Under the pieces are notes generated by a model. It was given only the letters and a program-made list of their open reading frames with translations. It made no database searches and was not told the origin of the DNA. A program made the position numbers and the translations under genes. Below are positions 20,072-30,363 of a DNA stretch of 64,000 bases, in pieces. Within the stretch, counting starts at the first letter, position 1, and each line of letters starts with the position of its first letter. The DNA is from Closterium sp. NIES-65 (lineage: Eukaryota > Streptophyta > Zygnematophyceae > Desmidiales > Closteriaceae): positions 3,104,001 to 3,168,000 of the forward strand of contig CANXME010002275.1 in NCBI GenBank assembly GCA_948144175.1, written 5' to 3'.

Positions 20072-20735
20072 AACAGTAGTAGGCAGGCAGTGAGGATACT
20101 GAGGCAGGGTAGTGCAGTGGCAGAGACTGTGCTCTTACCAGGCAGGTGGGGTGATCGGGCTGCTCGGCGGCTCGCCTGTCGGGCGGCTCGGCTGCAGGGC
20201 AGCTCGGCTGCTGGGTGGCTCGGCTGTACGGTGCTGGGCGGCTCAGCTGTCGGGCGGCTTGGCTGCTGGTTGGCTCGGCTGCTGGGCGGCTTGGCGGTCG
20301 GGCGGCTCGGTTGATGGGCGGCTCGGGCGGTCGGGCGGCTCAGCTGGCCGGCGGTTCGGCTACTCGGCGCTGCGTGCGCTGGGCGGCAAGGTCGCAGGTG
20401 GTGGCGAGGTCGCAGGTGGCGGCGGGGCCTAAGGTGGCGGTGGGTCGCAAGGGTGGGCGGGGCCGCAGGTGGTAACGGGGCCGCGGTGGCGACGGGGCCG
20501 AAGTGAGCGACGAGGCCGCAGGTGGCGACGGGGCCGTAGCGGGGCCTAAGTGGGGCCGTAGCGGGGCCGAAGTGGGGCCGTAGCGGGGCCGTAGCAGGGC
20601 CGCGACGGGGCCGTAGTGGGGCCTAAGCGGGGCCGTAGCGGGGGCCGAAGCGGGGCCCAAGCGGGGCCGTAGCGGGGCCGGCGGGTCCGTAGCGGGGCCT
20701 AAGCGGGGCCATAGCGGGGCCTAAGTGGGGCCGTA
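20072..20735 (-). repeat. A4 leader, GGGGCCGTAGC tandem repeat (minus sense)
   Basis: The untranslated leader of A4. 20280-20735 is the inverted counterpart of the arm at 13185-13888 (shared landmarks: GCGCTGCGTGCGCTGGGCGG region, CTGGCCGGCGGTTCGGCTAC). The distal part of the leader, the PBS and the 5' LTR expected further right are absent. Confidence 0.85.
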
Positions 20736-20749
20736 GTGCACAGCCGCGC

Positions 20750-21706
20750 GTGTTCTTCCGTCCACCGTCTCCGTCGCCCCAGCCACTGTCTGACTCTCTA
20801 CCTTGCCAGGTTCTTAGTCTCCCTTCGTCTACTGGTCTTCCATTACAGCCTGGCTCACCGCTGCCTACTCCTTCTCCTTACATTGAGCAGACAGGGGGTC
20901 TTACTGAGAATCGTAAGCCTGCGTCATATCCTGTCTCGCCTGTCCGTTCTGGTCGTCGTGGTCGTTGTGTTCCTCGTTTGCATCAGCCGGCTATCACTGG
21001 CACCCACCTCCTAGTCAGTCGTCCCTCCTCTCCTCCGCAGCGTGTTCCCTTGCCGTCCCCTCCTGCGTCTTCTCTACCTACCGTTCCTGAGCCTGAGTCT
21101 GACCACACCCGTGCTGCTCACCCTACTGTCACGCGTCTGCTAGCCACGGTTGTCACTGACCCTTCGTTTGAGTCTGCTGCTGAGTCTGCCTTAGTCGCTG
21201 AGCTTATTGACTTTGCTGCTGCTTGTCGTCTAGACTATGCCGCTAGTCTTGTTGCTGAGTCTAAGCATGTCTGTCCTCCATCTGTTGGGGGTGAGTGTGC
21301 CCATGGCACGAACGTCCTTGAGGACAGGCAAGAGGACCTTGAGTGTCTTGCTGCCGCTGCGCCTCATCTCGTGTCCATGCTGCTTGCCCCTGAGGGAGAC
21401 CTAGATGCACCAGACATCACGACCCCGCACTCTTACGCTGAGGCGATCGCGGGTGAGTACTCCTCTCAGTGGCAGACGGCCATGGATGCAAAGATGGCAC
21501 CCTGGAAGTCCACAGGCACTTTCGTTCACGAGGTTCCCCCTCCTGGGGCGTACTTTGTCAATGGCATGTGGATTTTCAGGGTGAAGCGGCCGCCAAATTC
21601 TCCACCTCTCTTCAAGGCTCCTTACATTGTTCGAGGTTTCATTCAGCAAGAGGGAGTAGACTTCTTTCAGTCCTTCTCCCCCAACCCGAAGATGACCACT
21701 CTTTAG
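20750..21706 (+). pseudogene. A5 pre-RT block and start of RT
   Basis: Pro/Ser-rich start (QPGSPLPTPSPYIEQTGG), then TVTRLLATVVTDPSFES, AELIDFAAACRLDYAASLVAE, CPPSVGGECAHGTNVLEDRQE and YSSQWQTAMDAKMAPWKSTGTF. RT begins with MWIFRVKRPPNSPPLFKAPY. The frame ends at a stop (21704-21706) right after PKMTTL, where the intact sequence has Arg. Confidence 0.88.
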
Positions 21707-22980
21707 GTGCTGCTGCACGTTGCCGCTCAGCGTGACTACGAGCTTCACTCTCTTGACTTCTGCACAGCTTTCTTACAAGGCAGCCTACACGAGGAGATCT
21801 GGCTGCGCCGCCCTCCTGGCTTCACTGGGTCGTTCCCTCCTGGTACCCAGTGGAGCCTCCGGCGGACAGTCTACGGTCTCCTCTAGGTACCACGTGAGTG
21901 GCACGGCACACTGAGGACTACACTTGCAGCTCTTGGGTTTGCTCTGTTGACTGCTGACCCGTCACTATTTCTGCGCACCGACACGTCGCTGCCGCCGCTC
22001 TACATCCTCATGTACGTCGAGGACTTGGTCTTTGCCACTGCTGAGACTAAGGCTCTCATCCTGGTGAAGTCGGAGCTACAGAAGAGACACACGTGGACAG
22101 ACCTGGGTGAACTACGCAGCTACCTTGGCTTGCAGATCACTCGGGACAGAGCACGTTGCACCATCACACTAACCCAGTCACACATGGTGCAGCAGGTCCT
22201 TCAGCGCTTCGGCTTCACCTGGTCCTCGCCAGAGCACACTCCTCTGGCTACAGGCCACTCTCTCTTAGCTCCACCTTCGGACGAGTCCGTACAGCCGAGT
22301 GGCCCGTACCCAGAGCTAGTGGGCTGCCTCATGTACCTTATGACCTTGCATACCCTCTTGGCCTTCTGGCTCGCTACGTGGCTCCTGGTTGGCACCGAAA
22401 GGTGCACATGGATGCTGCGAAGAGGGTACTGCGCTACTTGTGCGGTACATCGGGCATGGGGCTCATGCTTGGAGGGCGGAGCGCAGTTGTCCTCACTGGG
22501 CACTCAGACGCTTCTTGGGTTGACGACCTGGCTACGCAGCGGTCCTCACAGGGTTACACCTTCAGCCTTAGCTCTGGTTGGGTTTCTTAGCGTTCTACAC
22601 GCTCGTCTTCTGTTCTCAGCTCTAGTTGTGAGGCTGAGATCTTCGCCACAGCCATGGCTACACAGGAGTTACATTGGCTCACCTACCTGCTGACTGACTT
22701 GGGAGAGCGGCCTCGTTCTCCTCCAGTGTTGTACGTCGACAACAAGGCCGCCATTGCCTTGTGTTAGGAGCACAGACTGGAGCACAGAATGAAGCACATC
22801 ACTCTTCGTTACTTCCTGGCTTGAGAGTTGCAGCTGCGTGGTTAGCTTTGTCTTGCTGACGTGGCCACTTGAGCCAACACTGCTCATATATTCACCAAGG
22901 CACTTCTGTATGGTGATCATCAGCGTTTCTGCACTTTGTTAGGCCTTGTGCCCACTTTGCCTCACTTGCTGTAGACTTTG
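21707..22980 (+). pseudogene. A5 RT palm, RNase H and 3' end
   Basis: LHSLDFCTAFLQGSLHEEIW and RTVYGL, followed by a stop at 21885. Then 21947-22693: ADPSLFLRTDTSLPP and the catalytic loop YVEDLVFATA, in which the first Asp of YVDD is Glu. Next come YLGLQITRDRARCTITLTQS and GCLMYLM. A deletion near 22345 removes the TCTRPDLAYP part and shifts the frame. RNase H is recognisable in three frames (GHSDASWVDD, LYVDNKAAIALC, ANTAHIFTKALL) with stops at 22588, 22767 and others. Confidence 0.88.
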
Positions 22981-23126
22981 TTTGTACTGTGATATATATA
23001 TATATACGTGCATGCCTGTTCTGCTAGGTATAGATCAATGTGCTGTTGTTGTTGCATATATACCTCTGCATGTGAACTGGCCTTGTGGCCCTTTGCTTGT
23101 GCTCAGTGTGTGTGGTGACGTTGTTA

Positions 23127-23790
23127 TCCAAGCAAGGAGCAGCTGCCCAGGCATGGAAGAGAGTTCAAGATCGACATTTGCAAAAAGGGTTGCTAAGCAT
23201 ACTCACCTGGAGGAAGCGGTTCTACATCATGGAACGCAACTATGGCAATGGGGAGGCCATGGTGCAGTACCTCTAGAGGGTGGATGAGTATGTAAGGGCA
23301 TTGGAGGAGCTGAAATACAGAGTAGATGAGAAGGAGATCATCTACATCGCACTCCAGGGGCTGGATCAAGAGGCAAACAAGGCCCTACGGCAGTACCTTC
23401 ACCTTGAGCGGCAGAAATGGACCAAGGCCTGGATATGGGAGGTTTTGGTTTCTGATGAGGCTCGTAAGCAGGATGCTGCTAGAGGAGTTGAAGGGGGAAT
23501 GGGGGCAGGTGATAGGGCTGCCTCCAAGAAGTACTAGCAGTGGCAAGGGGGTGGGGGGAAGAAGAAGGAGCACGACAAGTGCCTCATCCCTGAATGCAAC
23601 CGGAAGCACTCTTAGAAGGAGTGTTGGAGCCGGCCAGATGGGTGGAAGCCTCAAGGGTACCCAGGAGAGGCTTCACCTTTCACTGGGCCTGAGTGGGTGG
23701 AGAGGCGGATGACAAATGGAGCCTGAAACAAGAAGGGCAGCAAAGGAAAAGCAGCAACAGCAACGGCAAATGATGGTGGGAAGGGAAAGG
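23127..23790 (+). pseudogene. C1 gag C-terminal part and zinc-binding region
   Basis: It resumes gag after the family A complex: WKRVQDRHLQKG, NYGNGEAMVQYL, a stop, then VDEYVRALEELKYRVDEKEI and LQGLDQEANKALRQYL. This is the helical UBN2-type gag. It then has a Lys/Gly-rich linker and a knuckle-like CLIPECNRKHS-stop-KECW (His and three Cys visible, with a stop inside). It would encapsidate element RNA. Confidence 0.75.
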
Positions 23791-24250
23791 AGAACTTGTC
23801 GGATGATGTTTTCGCCTTCATTACCTTGGAGGAGATAGCGCTTGCTGGTCGTGTGTTGGCTGACCCTAATCACCTTATTCTAAACTCTGGTGCCACTGCA
23901 GGAATGGTACCATGACGTGACCTCTTCACCCTTTCACCTAACTCAAGAAATGTGATCGTGGGGAGCGAAGATATGTTGCAAGCAATCGGCATAGGCACCA
24001 TCACCATCAAGGGGAAGGAGGGGGAGGTGCTGAATGTGAAGGGTGTGCTTCATGTTCCTGGATTGGCAGCCAACCTTCTCTCATGTAAAGATACGTATGC
24101 ACCTTCACTACGGGAGGGTGCATGGTTCGCAAGGGTGGAGCTGTCATGATGGAGGCTGGGTTGGACAGGGGTTTATACCTTGTTCCAGTTTATGTGCCTC
24201 ATGTAGAGAAGGCACATGGGGATGAAGCTAAGGAAGCCACTTGTAGCACC
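23791..24250 (+). pseudogene. C1 protease, catalytic Asp changed
   Basis: DDVFAFITLEEIALAGRVLAD leads to HLILNSGATAGMVP, where the active site should read LDSGAT: Asp is replaced by Asn (codon AAC near 23881). A stop follows at 23914. The downstream block SRNVIVGSEDMLQAIGIGTI, GVLHVPGLAANLLS is the usual Copia protease C-terminus. Confidence 0.8.
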
Positions 24251-24262
24251 CGTTGAAGGGAT

Positions 24263-25225
24263 GTGGAGCAGATGAAGGCAGATTTGCTGTACCTGAGCAT
24301 GGGGCATGCGGGAAGGCAGCAACTTTTGGAGCGCGTGAAGAAGGGGGAGCTGAAGGGTGTGGAGATCAAGGAGGGTGGTGGGCAGCCAAGCAAGTGCCCT
24401 GATTGCACGACCAGGAAGCTGCCAAGGACCTCCTTCCCTACCTCCACCACTAGAGCCTCCGCACCTCTTGATTTGGTGCACATGGATGTGTGTGGCCCCA
24501 TGCAAACACCAGATAAGGAGAAGGGAAGCAACTACTTCATCACCTTCTTGGATGACTTCAGCCGCCTAAGTTGGGTTACCTTGGTGAAAACCAAGGACAA
24601 AGTGGCCAAGGTCTTTAAGCGTTGGATACGCTATGAGGAGAGGGAAGCCGGAGCCAAGGTGAAGATACTAAGGTCTGATCGGGGTGGGGAGTACATGGGG
24701 AAGGACCTGGAGACCTTTCTTGAAGACAAAGGCATCACCCACCAGCTTTCTGTTGCTTGCACGCCGCAGCAAAATGGGGCAGCGGAGCAGCTAAATTGGA
24801 CCCTCATTGACCTTGCCCGAGCAATGCTTGCTCATGCGCAGCTGAAACAAATGCTTGCTCATGCATAGCTGAAACATACTTGGTGGGGAGCAGCAGTGCA
24901 ATATGCCAATCGGGTTAAGAACCGGATGGCAGAAAGGGGCTAGGGGGCAGGAGCCCATACTTCATTAGGACTAGGAAGGTGCATAGTATGTCCATGGCGC
25001 GAGTGTGGGGGTGCACAGTGCAGTATAAAGTGCCCGACCAACAAAGGAGGAAGCTGGATCCCAAAGTACAAAAGGGCATTTTCTTTGGGGTGAGGATCGA
25101 GGCTTAGATGTTGTGGAGTGTGGCAGAACAACTGGTGGTGGAAAGCCCGGAAGTGGTTTTCCATGAGAGGCTGAGCTACTAGGGATGGAAGGAGCATGGT
25201 GCTAGTACGCTTGAGATTTCCCTCC
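24263..25225 (+). pseudogene. C1 integrase
   Basis: The frame opens in the pre-integrase zinc-binding segment (YLSMGHAGRQQLLERV, CPDCTTRKLPRTSFP). The core has VHMDVCGPM, FLDDFSRLSWVTLVK, LRSDRGGEYMGKDLETFL and QQNGAAEQLNWTL. An imperfect 27-bp tandem duplication at 24821-24877 repeats AMLAHAQLK and carries a stop. The homology continues past more stops to VFHERLSY at about 25170, the integrase C-terminal GKEVV-type block. It belongs to a different Copia lineage from family A. Confidence 0.82.
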
Positions 25226-25309
25226 AAGTTCCTTGCACTTCTTCTATCTTTTAGGGGACATGGGAGGACCTAGGAGAGGAGGTAGAGGAGCAGCAAGAGG
25301 AGCACCCTC
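25226..25309 (+). other. C1 connecting region, truncated
   Basis: Acidic Glu-rich coding remnant (GEEVEEQQEEHP) of the integrase-RT connection. B2 sequence begins on the other strand at about 25310. Confidence 0.5.
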
Positions 25310-25357
25310 TAGTGTCGTCGACGACTGCACACCCTTGTCGACGAGCTTGACGTCACG

Positions 25358-25723
25358 TCAACCGCCGACGATGACACTGGCCAGCGCCGCAGGCAGCGCC
25401 TCAAGGCTCAACTCATCGCCGGTGGTTGACAGCGACGTCGACCCAAGAAGGTCGGAGACAAGGGGTGGAGCAACAGGAGGAGGAGGAGAGGGTGGGATTT
25501 CTTTGACGTCCTCATCAGCAAGCTCGTAGACCTCAGCGAGCAGTAGGAACGTCGAAGCCGAGGTATCTGTCGGCGAGTGAGACCGCATCCGACCCGACGC
25601 GGGCCCATACTTGACCGTCCACGCTTCCAGTGATAGCATCTCGGAGAAGATGACCTCGACCGATGTGACCACCTTGTGGTCGGTCAAATCCAACACCTCC
25701 CGGCCCTTACTCTTCGGCGACAC
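25358..25723 (-). pseudogene. B2 integrase C-terminal domain
   Basis: The frame opens with KSKGREVLDLTDHKVVTSVEV and FSEMLSLEAW. This is the block downstream of Copia integrase where the chain returns a 'K-x-Y-R-L-x-D' pattern before the connecting region. It then becomes Pro/Ser-rich and acidic. Further C-terminal parts are lost. Confidence 0.7.
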
Positions 25724-25933
25724 CCCCAGGTCAAGCCCCTAGCGAGACTTGGGCGCCAACATTCCGCTGCGCTGCTGCTCAGGGACCATGAACTGCACCA
25801 TGCAGTCCCATACCCATGCCAGTGTAAGATCGGGCTTCTTGCCAGTCAATAGCTAGTACGACGTTGTCCTCGACGGCAGTGTTGATTGCTCCAAGAAGTT
25901 GCGCACCCAAAGGGCCTGCTGCAAGGTGAGGTG

Positions 25934-26230
25934 CTACCAGTGGTGCTGCACGCCTATGTGCAGCAGCATCCTCTGCACGGACTCGACGACCGTGCGCATC
26001 TCCCGCTGTGCCATTTCGTTCTGCTGCGGGGTGTAGGGGCAAATCAGGTTGTGAGCGATGCCCTTCCCATCGACAAAGTTTGTGAATTCCTTCCCCAAAA
26101 ACTCGCCACCACGGTCGGAGTGGAGCATCGCCACCGCCTTCTTTGCCTCTCGCTCCACCAGAGCAGCCACTTGCACCCACAGCACATTGCTCTTCTTAGC
26201 AATCGGCTTAACCTATACATGCCGAGTATG
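25934..26230 (-). pseudogene. B2 integrase core, catalytic Glu changed
   Basis: The core reads VQVAALVEREAKKAVAM, LHSDRGGEFLGKEFTNF and then TPQQNEMAQREMRTVVES. In working Copia integrases this place is N-G-x-A/V-E-R. Here Gly is Glu and the catalytic Glu is Gln, so the DDE triad is broken. The frame is interrupted on both sides. Confidence 0.8.
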
Positions 26231-26238
26231 GTAGTCCT

Positions 26239-27027
26239 TCAGCAAGAGGAAGTACAGGCTGTAGTCACCCGAAACGGCCCGCACAAATCGATGTGCATGA
26301 TGGCCAATGCTTCCTCTGCGTCCAAATCCTTGTTGGGGAAGGTGTGCCACGCCAGCTTCCCGCTGATGCACGAAACACACGGCGAGTGAGCTTTGATCGA
26401 CAGCTTAAAAACGAGGCCGGTGGCGACTTCATGCTTTACCGAACACTTGATCGTGTCGAAGCCGGCATGTGCGAGCCTCACGTGCCACCACTCGGGGGTC
26501 GGCTTTGTCGCTGAAGTGATCGTCCGCAAAACCACCACCTCAGTCAACTTAAACGACAGCTTCATCAAGCAGGGGCGAAGATTGGTGTAGAGGACGCGGC
26601 CGGTGTAGCATGCTCGACCGAGCACTTCGCTTGCACTTGACACGAGCAGCATCTCGTCGCCGTCATCCTGCAGCTTCACACCGCTCTCTCGCAATTGGCT
26701 GGTGGACAATAGGTTTGCCTGCATGCGTGGAACATAGAGCACATCGGGGATGAGGGCCTTCTTCCCGGCCTCCCCTTGCAGAGCGACAGTACCGCGGCCC
26801 TCAACGGTCTGCAAAGCCCCGTTGAAGCCACGCACATGCTTCACGTCGTCGCATGGCAACATGTCGACAAAGACCTCTTTCATCCCCATCAGATGATGTG
26901 AGCAACCACTGTCGAGCAGCACTACCATCGGGCTGGCTTGCATGGCGGTCATGACTGCCTTGAAGTCATCGTTAGCCTCCGGCGCCAGCGAGACTATCGA
27001 CTCCACCACGCCGACCATCGAGCACAA
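26239..27027 (-). pseudogene. B2 protease and pre-integrase domain
   Basis: A 262-codon frame with VVLLDSGCSHHLMG (around residue 38; DSGC instead of DSGA), VEGRGTVALQGEAG, DVLYVPRMQANLLSTSQL, then the GAG-pre-integrase WWHVRLAHAGFDTIK with CVSCISGK, and MHIDLCGPFRV at the start of the integrase core (first catalytic Asp). The frame is open across the protease-integrase junction and is the best-preserved family B coding part. Confidence 0.85.
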
Positions 27028-27149
27028 CGCCTCCCCGTTGTCTCAGCCCTTGCCGCTGAAGGAGTCGATGTCCTTTGTCGATGTCGTCTTCTTCGACGCC
27101 TGCAGCTCCTTGTGCGGCTTCTCATCTCGATGTGGGTGACGACTAGCCG

Positions 27150-27935
27150 ACCGTCCGCGGCCTCCTTTGTGGTCGTCCACATCGTTGTCAACGCGGTCAG
27201 GACATTCGAAGGAGAGGTGGTCCGGGTTGCCGCAGACCGAGCATTCACGCCATTGACCACCACCCCTGCGACCTCTGTCCCGTGTAGACTTGGTCTAGTC
27301 GACATCCTTCGTCGACCTTCCACCTTTGCTACCACCTCCACTTGGCTTCCCTTGCTGCCCCTGTCGGCTGCTCTGCATCATTGGGACTGGGTCGTTTGCT
27401 TGCAAAAGGAGCTTCATGGGTCGCTCTGCCTCCTGCATCGCCTCATCCTTGATGATGTGGCTGGTGAGGGTGTCCTTGTCGAGCGACTCCCACATGCCGG
27501 GCATCGCCAACATCCGGCGCATGAGGTGTCCTCTTGACAACATGCGTGATGTCAACCGCCGTTGAGTAGTCGACGCTCGTCATCCGCAATATAGCAAGGA
27601 TCTGTCAAGAACGGTTGCAGTAGTCTGTTGCTGATTCCTGCTCGCCCATCTGGAGGTGGGTCAGTTGCTCCTCCAGGTGACCGATGTACAGATCGTCTGT
27701 TACCAAATACGTCGACTGAATGAAATGCCGCGGCTGGTGTCCAGCATCCAGTCAAAGCCGATACGACTTCAGCGCTATCTGCAACACTGATGAGCAGCAC
27801 CTCGGGATGACCATGAAGGTCAGCTGGTGAGCAGCATGAAACTCCACACGTAGTTCGACGTCGTCCACGTCCAGTATCGGCACGTCGCCACTGGCGAAAC
27901 CCTTCAGCCTAACAATCTCCAATTAAGGCTTGATG
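27150..27935 (-). pseudogene. B2 gag C-terminal half with canonical zinc knuckle
   Basis: Broken minus-strand frames: TDDLYIGHLEEQLTHLQMG and an ESATDYCNRS stretch near 27700-27620, MRRMLAMPGMWESLDKDTLTS at 27530-27460, and CSVCGNPDHLSFEC at about 27241-27200, a perfect Cx2Cx4Hx4C knuckle. D is inserted at 27935 upstream of this half. Confidence 0.75.
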
Positions 27936-28704
27936 TGTTGTTCAGGATGCGTCGATTTGAGAACTTACGACGAATTCATTACTCAACTAAACGCAAATCC
28001 GCTCATTAGGATTGTGCGCCTTAAGCTTACCTACCATCTCCAAGTTGAATCAGTCCTTAAGATGGTCTTTAGAGTGAAAACCAGGTAAAAACGTCCAATA
28101 GTCGCATGGCTAGAATGGTGGAGGAAGTACAAGCATTAGAGCATAGAAAGTTGGAGTTGGGGACTCCAAGAGAACCATGAGAGGGAAGGGGTTCTCCAAG
28201 AGCTAGGGAAGGATGGTAGGAACCTTCCTAGCAGCAAGGATGTAACCCTCATCACGAGGTCCTTGAGGTGTCACATGCAAAATCCAATCTAGTTGGATTT
28301 TGCCTAAGTGTTGCAACATTTGCAACACATGCTAGAAACTTCTAGCCACCCCAATCCAAAAGTCAAAGTTGCCTTCCTAACCACCCAACCAAAGATCCCT
28401 TGATACTCATGTCCAAGTAATCACCCAAATTGGATATAACCCTTAAGGAAATAAGAAATCCAAGTCTTGGAAATCTTGTAACTTGGGCGATCTTGGTCGG
28501 AATAAGGCGATCTTGGTATCGTTCGAAAGCTCTGGATTTCTCCTGCATGATCAAGCATTTAAACTTGGAGAAAAACACAGAGATGATGATATCCAACAGC
28601 CATGCACAATGACATATGCTCGTCCAAACAATGCACACATGAATAGCACGAGCACTCGGCAGGACGTTAGGATGGCATCCACTCAGAATGATGTGCATCC
28701 AACA
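27936..28704 (-). repeat. D 3' LTR (769 bp)
   Basis: Minus strand starts TGTTGGATGCACATC and ends CTGAACAACA. It is collinear with 32786-33554. The frames seen in it (for example 28363-28698) recur in the other LTR and are not genes. Confidence 0.9.
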
Positions 28705-28713
28705 AACTCCCCC

Positions 28714-29380
28714 TCAGACTAACGGACTGCATGCACACACACCCACACAAATGCAAACTCTCATGCTCACAATCACACATGTACTCATGACACTGCTGCC
28801 CACACTAGTGCAATACCATGCCACACATCTGAGCGCACGTCTAATGTGCGCTCTCGAGAAGTCTCTTGGTGAGAAAATCTGCCATGTCCTTGCTAGCTCA
28901 ACAATCCCCTCCTTCACCATCTGCCTCACCTAGTGCCACTTAATCTTCATGTGCTTGTTCAGCCCATTCGGGATAGGATTATTGGCCACGCCAGTAGAAA
29001 CCTCGCTGTCGGAGAAAAGTGGTGTAGGTCCCTGCTGTTCAGCTCCCATGTCCTCCAGCAGCTTCCTCAAGAGCACGATCTCCTTGATGGCATGGTCCAT
29101 TGCCCTGAACTCTGCCTCTCCGGAAGACTGAGCAATCTCACTCTGCTTCTTGGACCTCCAGCTCGCTGGTCCACCTCCGACCATGCACAAAATGCCACCA
29201 ACTGATGACTGATCCTCCTCCTCTGAGGCCCATGTAGCGTCGGTGAAACACGACAGCTTCAAGGTTCCAGGTGTGACCCCATCTGCTCCAATCTGTTTCA
29301 GCGGGCTGCCAGCTGAAAACTAAACACCAGCAAATGCCGTTCATCTGAGGTAGTGCACCATCTGCTTCACGTGCCATCCC
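28714..29380 (-). pseudogene. D RNase H
   Basis: The frame 29262-28930 starts LSCFTDATWASEEEDQSSVGG (first RNase H Asp) and has PASWRSKKQSEIAQSSGEAEF (catalytic Glu) and LFSDSEVSTGVANNP (Asp), then KHMKIKWH and a stop. A further frame continues QMVKEGIVELAR to the polypurine tract. It degraded the RNA strand during cDNA synthesis. Upstream it joins the RT deletion at about 29345. Confidence 0.82.
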
Positions 29381-30363
29381 TTCATAGCTGCGCTAGCCAG
29401 CAAAGTCCATAGTGTCACTGGCTTACCAATGGGAGTAAAGATCTCCCCAAAGTCGACCTTCTCTTTCTGCTGAAACCCCTTGGCGACCAAGCGGCTCTTG
29501 AACTGCTCCAACACACCATCAGCTCCACTCCTCACCTTGAAGACCCACTTGCTGTTGATCGGCCGTCGCCCTTCGGGTAACTCAACAAGCTCCCAAGTCC
29601 CATTCTCAATGAGACTGTTGAACTCTGCATCCATGGCAGCCTTCCACTCCTCCTTCTGGGGTCCACTCAGTGCCTCCTCCACTGTGGCTGGTTCTCCAGG
29701 CAGAGGTGTGAAGAAACAGAACGCCATCTCCTCATCATCTCCCTCATCCGCCTGAACCGCCATGGCACCTTGCTTGGGTCCTCCCAAACGGCTATACTTC
29801 AGCCTTGAAGGTGTTGCTGCCACTCTCTTCTCGCGTGTTGCGGTCTGTTGCCCATGTGGTAAAGCTCCTCTCTGCACACTCCTCTTGGTGACCTTGGCGT
29901 TTGCAGCAGGCTCGGGCTGAGATGGTGAGTCCACACGTGCCGACTCATCCTCCAAACCCTCCTCCGCAGCAGGACCAGCACCTTGCTGCTCACCACCACC
30001 ACTGTGGTCACTGGTCAGCTCTGACCCATGGAGATCCTCAAGGTGTAGCTGAACCTCCTCCACTGTAGATCGCTCAATTTCCTGCAGACGCAAGCCAATC
30101 TGCACCTGCTGCTGCTGCTGCCATTCCTTGTACATGACGTCCTCCACAAAGTTGACGTCACGGCTGACCAGTGTCCTCTTGCTCTTGCGGTCCCACATCA
30201 GCCACCCCTTCGAGTCAGGAGCCATCCCAAGATGGACAACCCACACTGCAGCAACTTCCAGCTTGTGCCTCTGCTCCTTAGGCACCATCACAAGCCCCAT
30301 GCAACCCCACACCCGCAACATGTCAATGGATGGCTTCTTCCCAAGCCAGCGCTCATACGGCAC
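29341..30363 (-). pseudogene. D integrase C-terminus, connector and truncated RT
   Basis: A 340-codon frame: YERWLGKKPSIDMLRVWGC and SRDVNFVEDVMYKEW (integrase C-terminal blocks), a Gln run, an acidic Ser/Glu-rich connector, then RT opening with WKAAMDAEFNSLIENGTWELV, INSKWVFKVRS and SRLVAKGFQQKEKVDFGEIF. After LASAAMKGWHVKQM the sequence jumps to VHYLR, the motif normally about 200 residues further on (the [KR]x2[LY]RYL block after YVDD). The RT catalytic core is therefore deleted, not just mutated. Confidence 0.85.

Larger units (their letters stand above)
12934..20735. mobile_element. A4: family A Copia with an inverted LTR-leader arm at its left end
   Basis: The order on the plus strand is: complete LTR in plus sense (12934-13065) with PBS; leader repeats in plus sense (13066-13888); a 75-bp LTR piece in minus sense (13889-13963); the whole Copia body in minus sense (13964-20071); leader repeats in minus sense (20072-20735). 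There is no 5' LTR at the right end, where A5 begins. The left leader and the right leader are inverted copies. TGAGG precedes the left LTR; no matching pentamer is at the right edge. Confidence 0.85.
20736..23126 (+). mobile_element. A5: RT half of a family A Copia, plus strand
   Basis: It begins at the post-linker block (VFFRPPSPSPQ; compare RPRPYFVQLLEQ in A4) and ends in the 3' untranslated region about 150 bp downstream of the RNase H end. The polypurine tract and 3' LTR are missing, and C1 gag resumes at about 23127. It is either the right half of A3 or of the element whose LTR and leader lie at 12934-13888. The choice cannot be made from this sequence. Confidence 0.75.
10617..25309 (+). 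mobile_element. C1: old Copia element whose gag is split by the A3-A4-A5 complex
   Basis: PBS at 11069, gag start at 11156-11376, then about 11.7 kb of family A sequence, then gag resumes at about 23127 and runs through zinc-binding region, protease and integrase to about 25225. The pentamer before A3 is GGAAG (11372-11376). The right-hand junction has lost the A5 3' LTR, so the second TSD copy cannot be placed. B2 truncates C1 at about 25309 in the integrase-RT connecting region. Confidence 0.75.

Noticed and set aside
28714-28929. CACACACCCACACAAATGC tract near 28735 as a regulatory repeat
   Set aside because: A short degenerate CA-rich stretch in the D RNase H / 3' end; too short and irregular to support a function.
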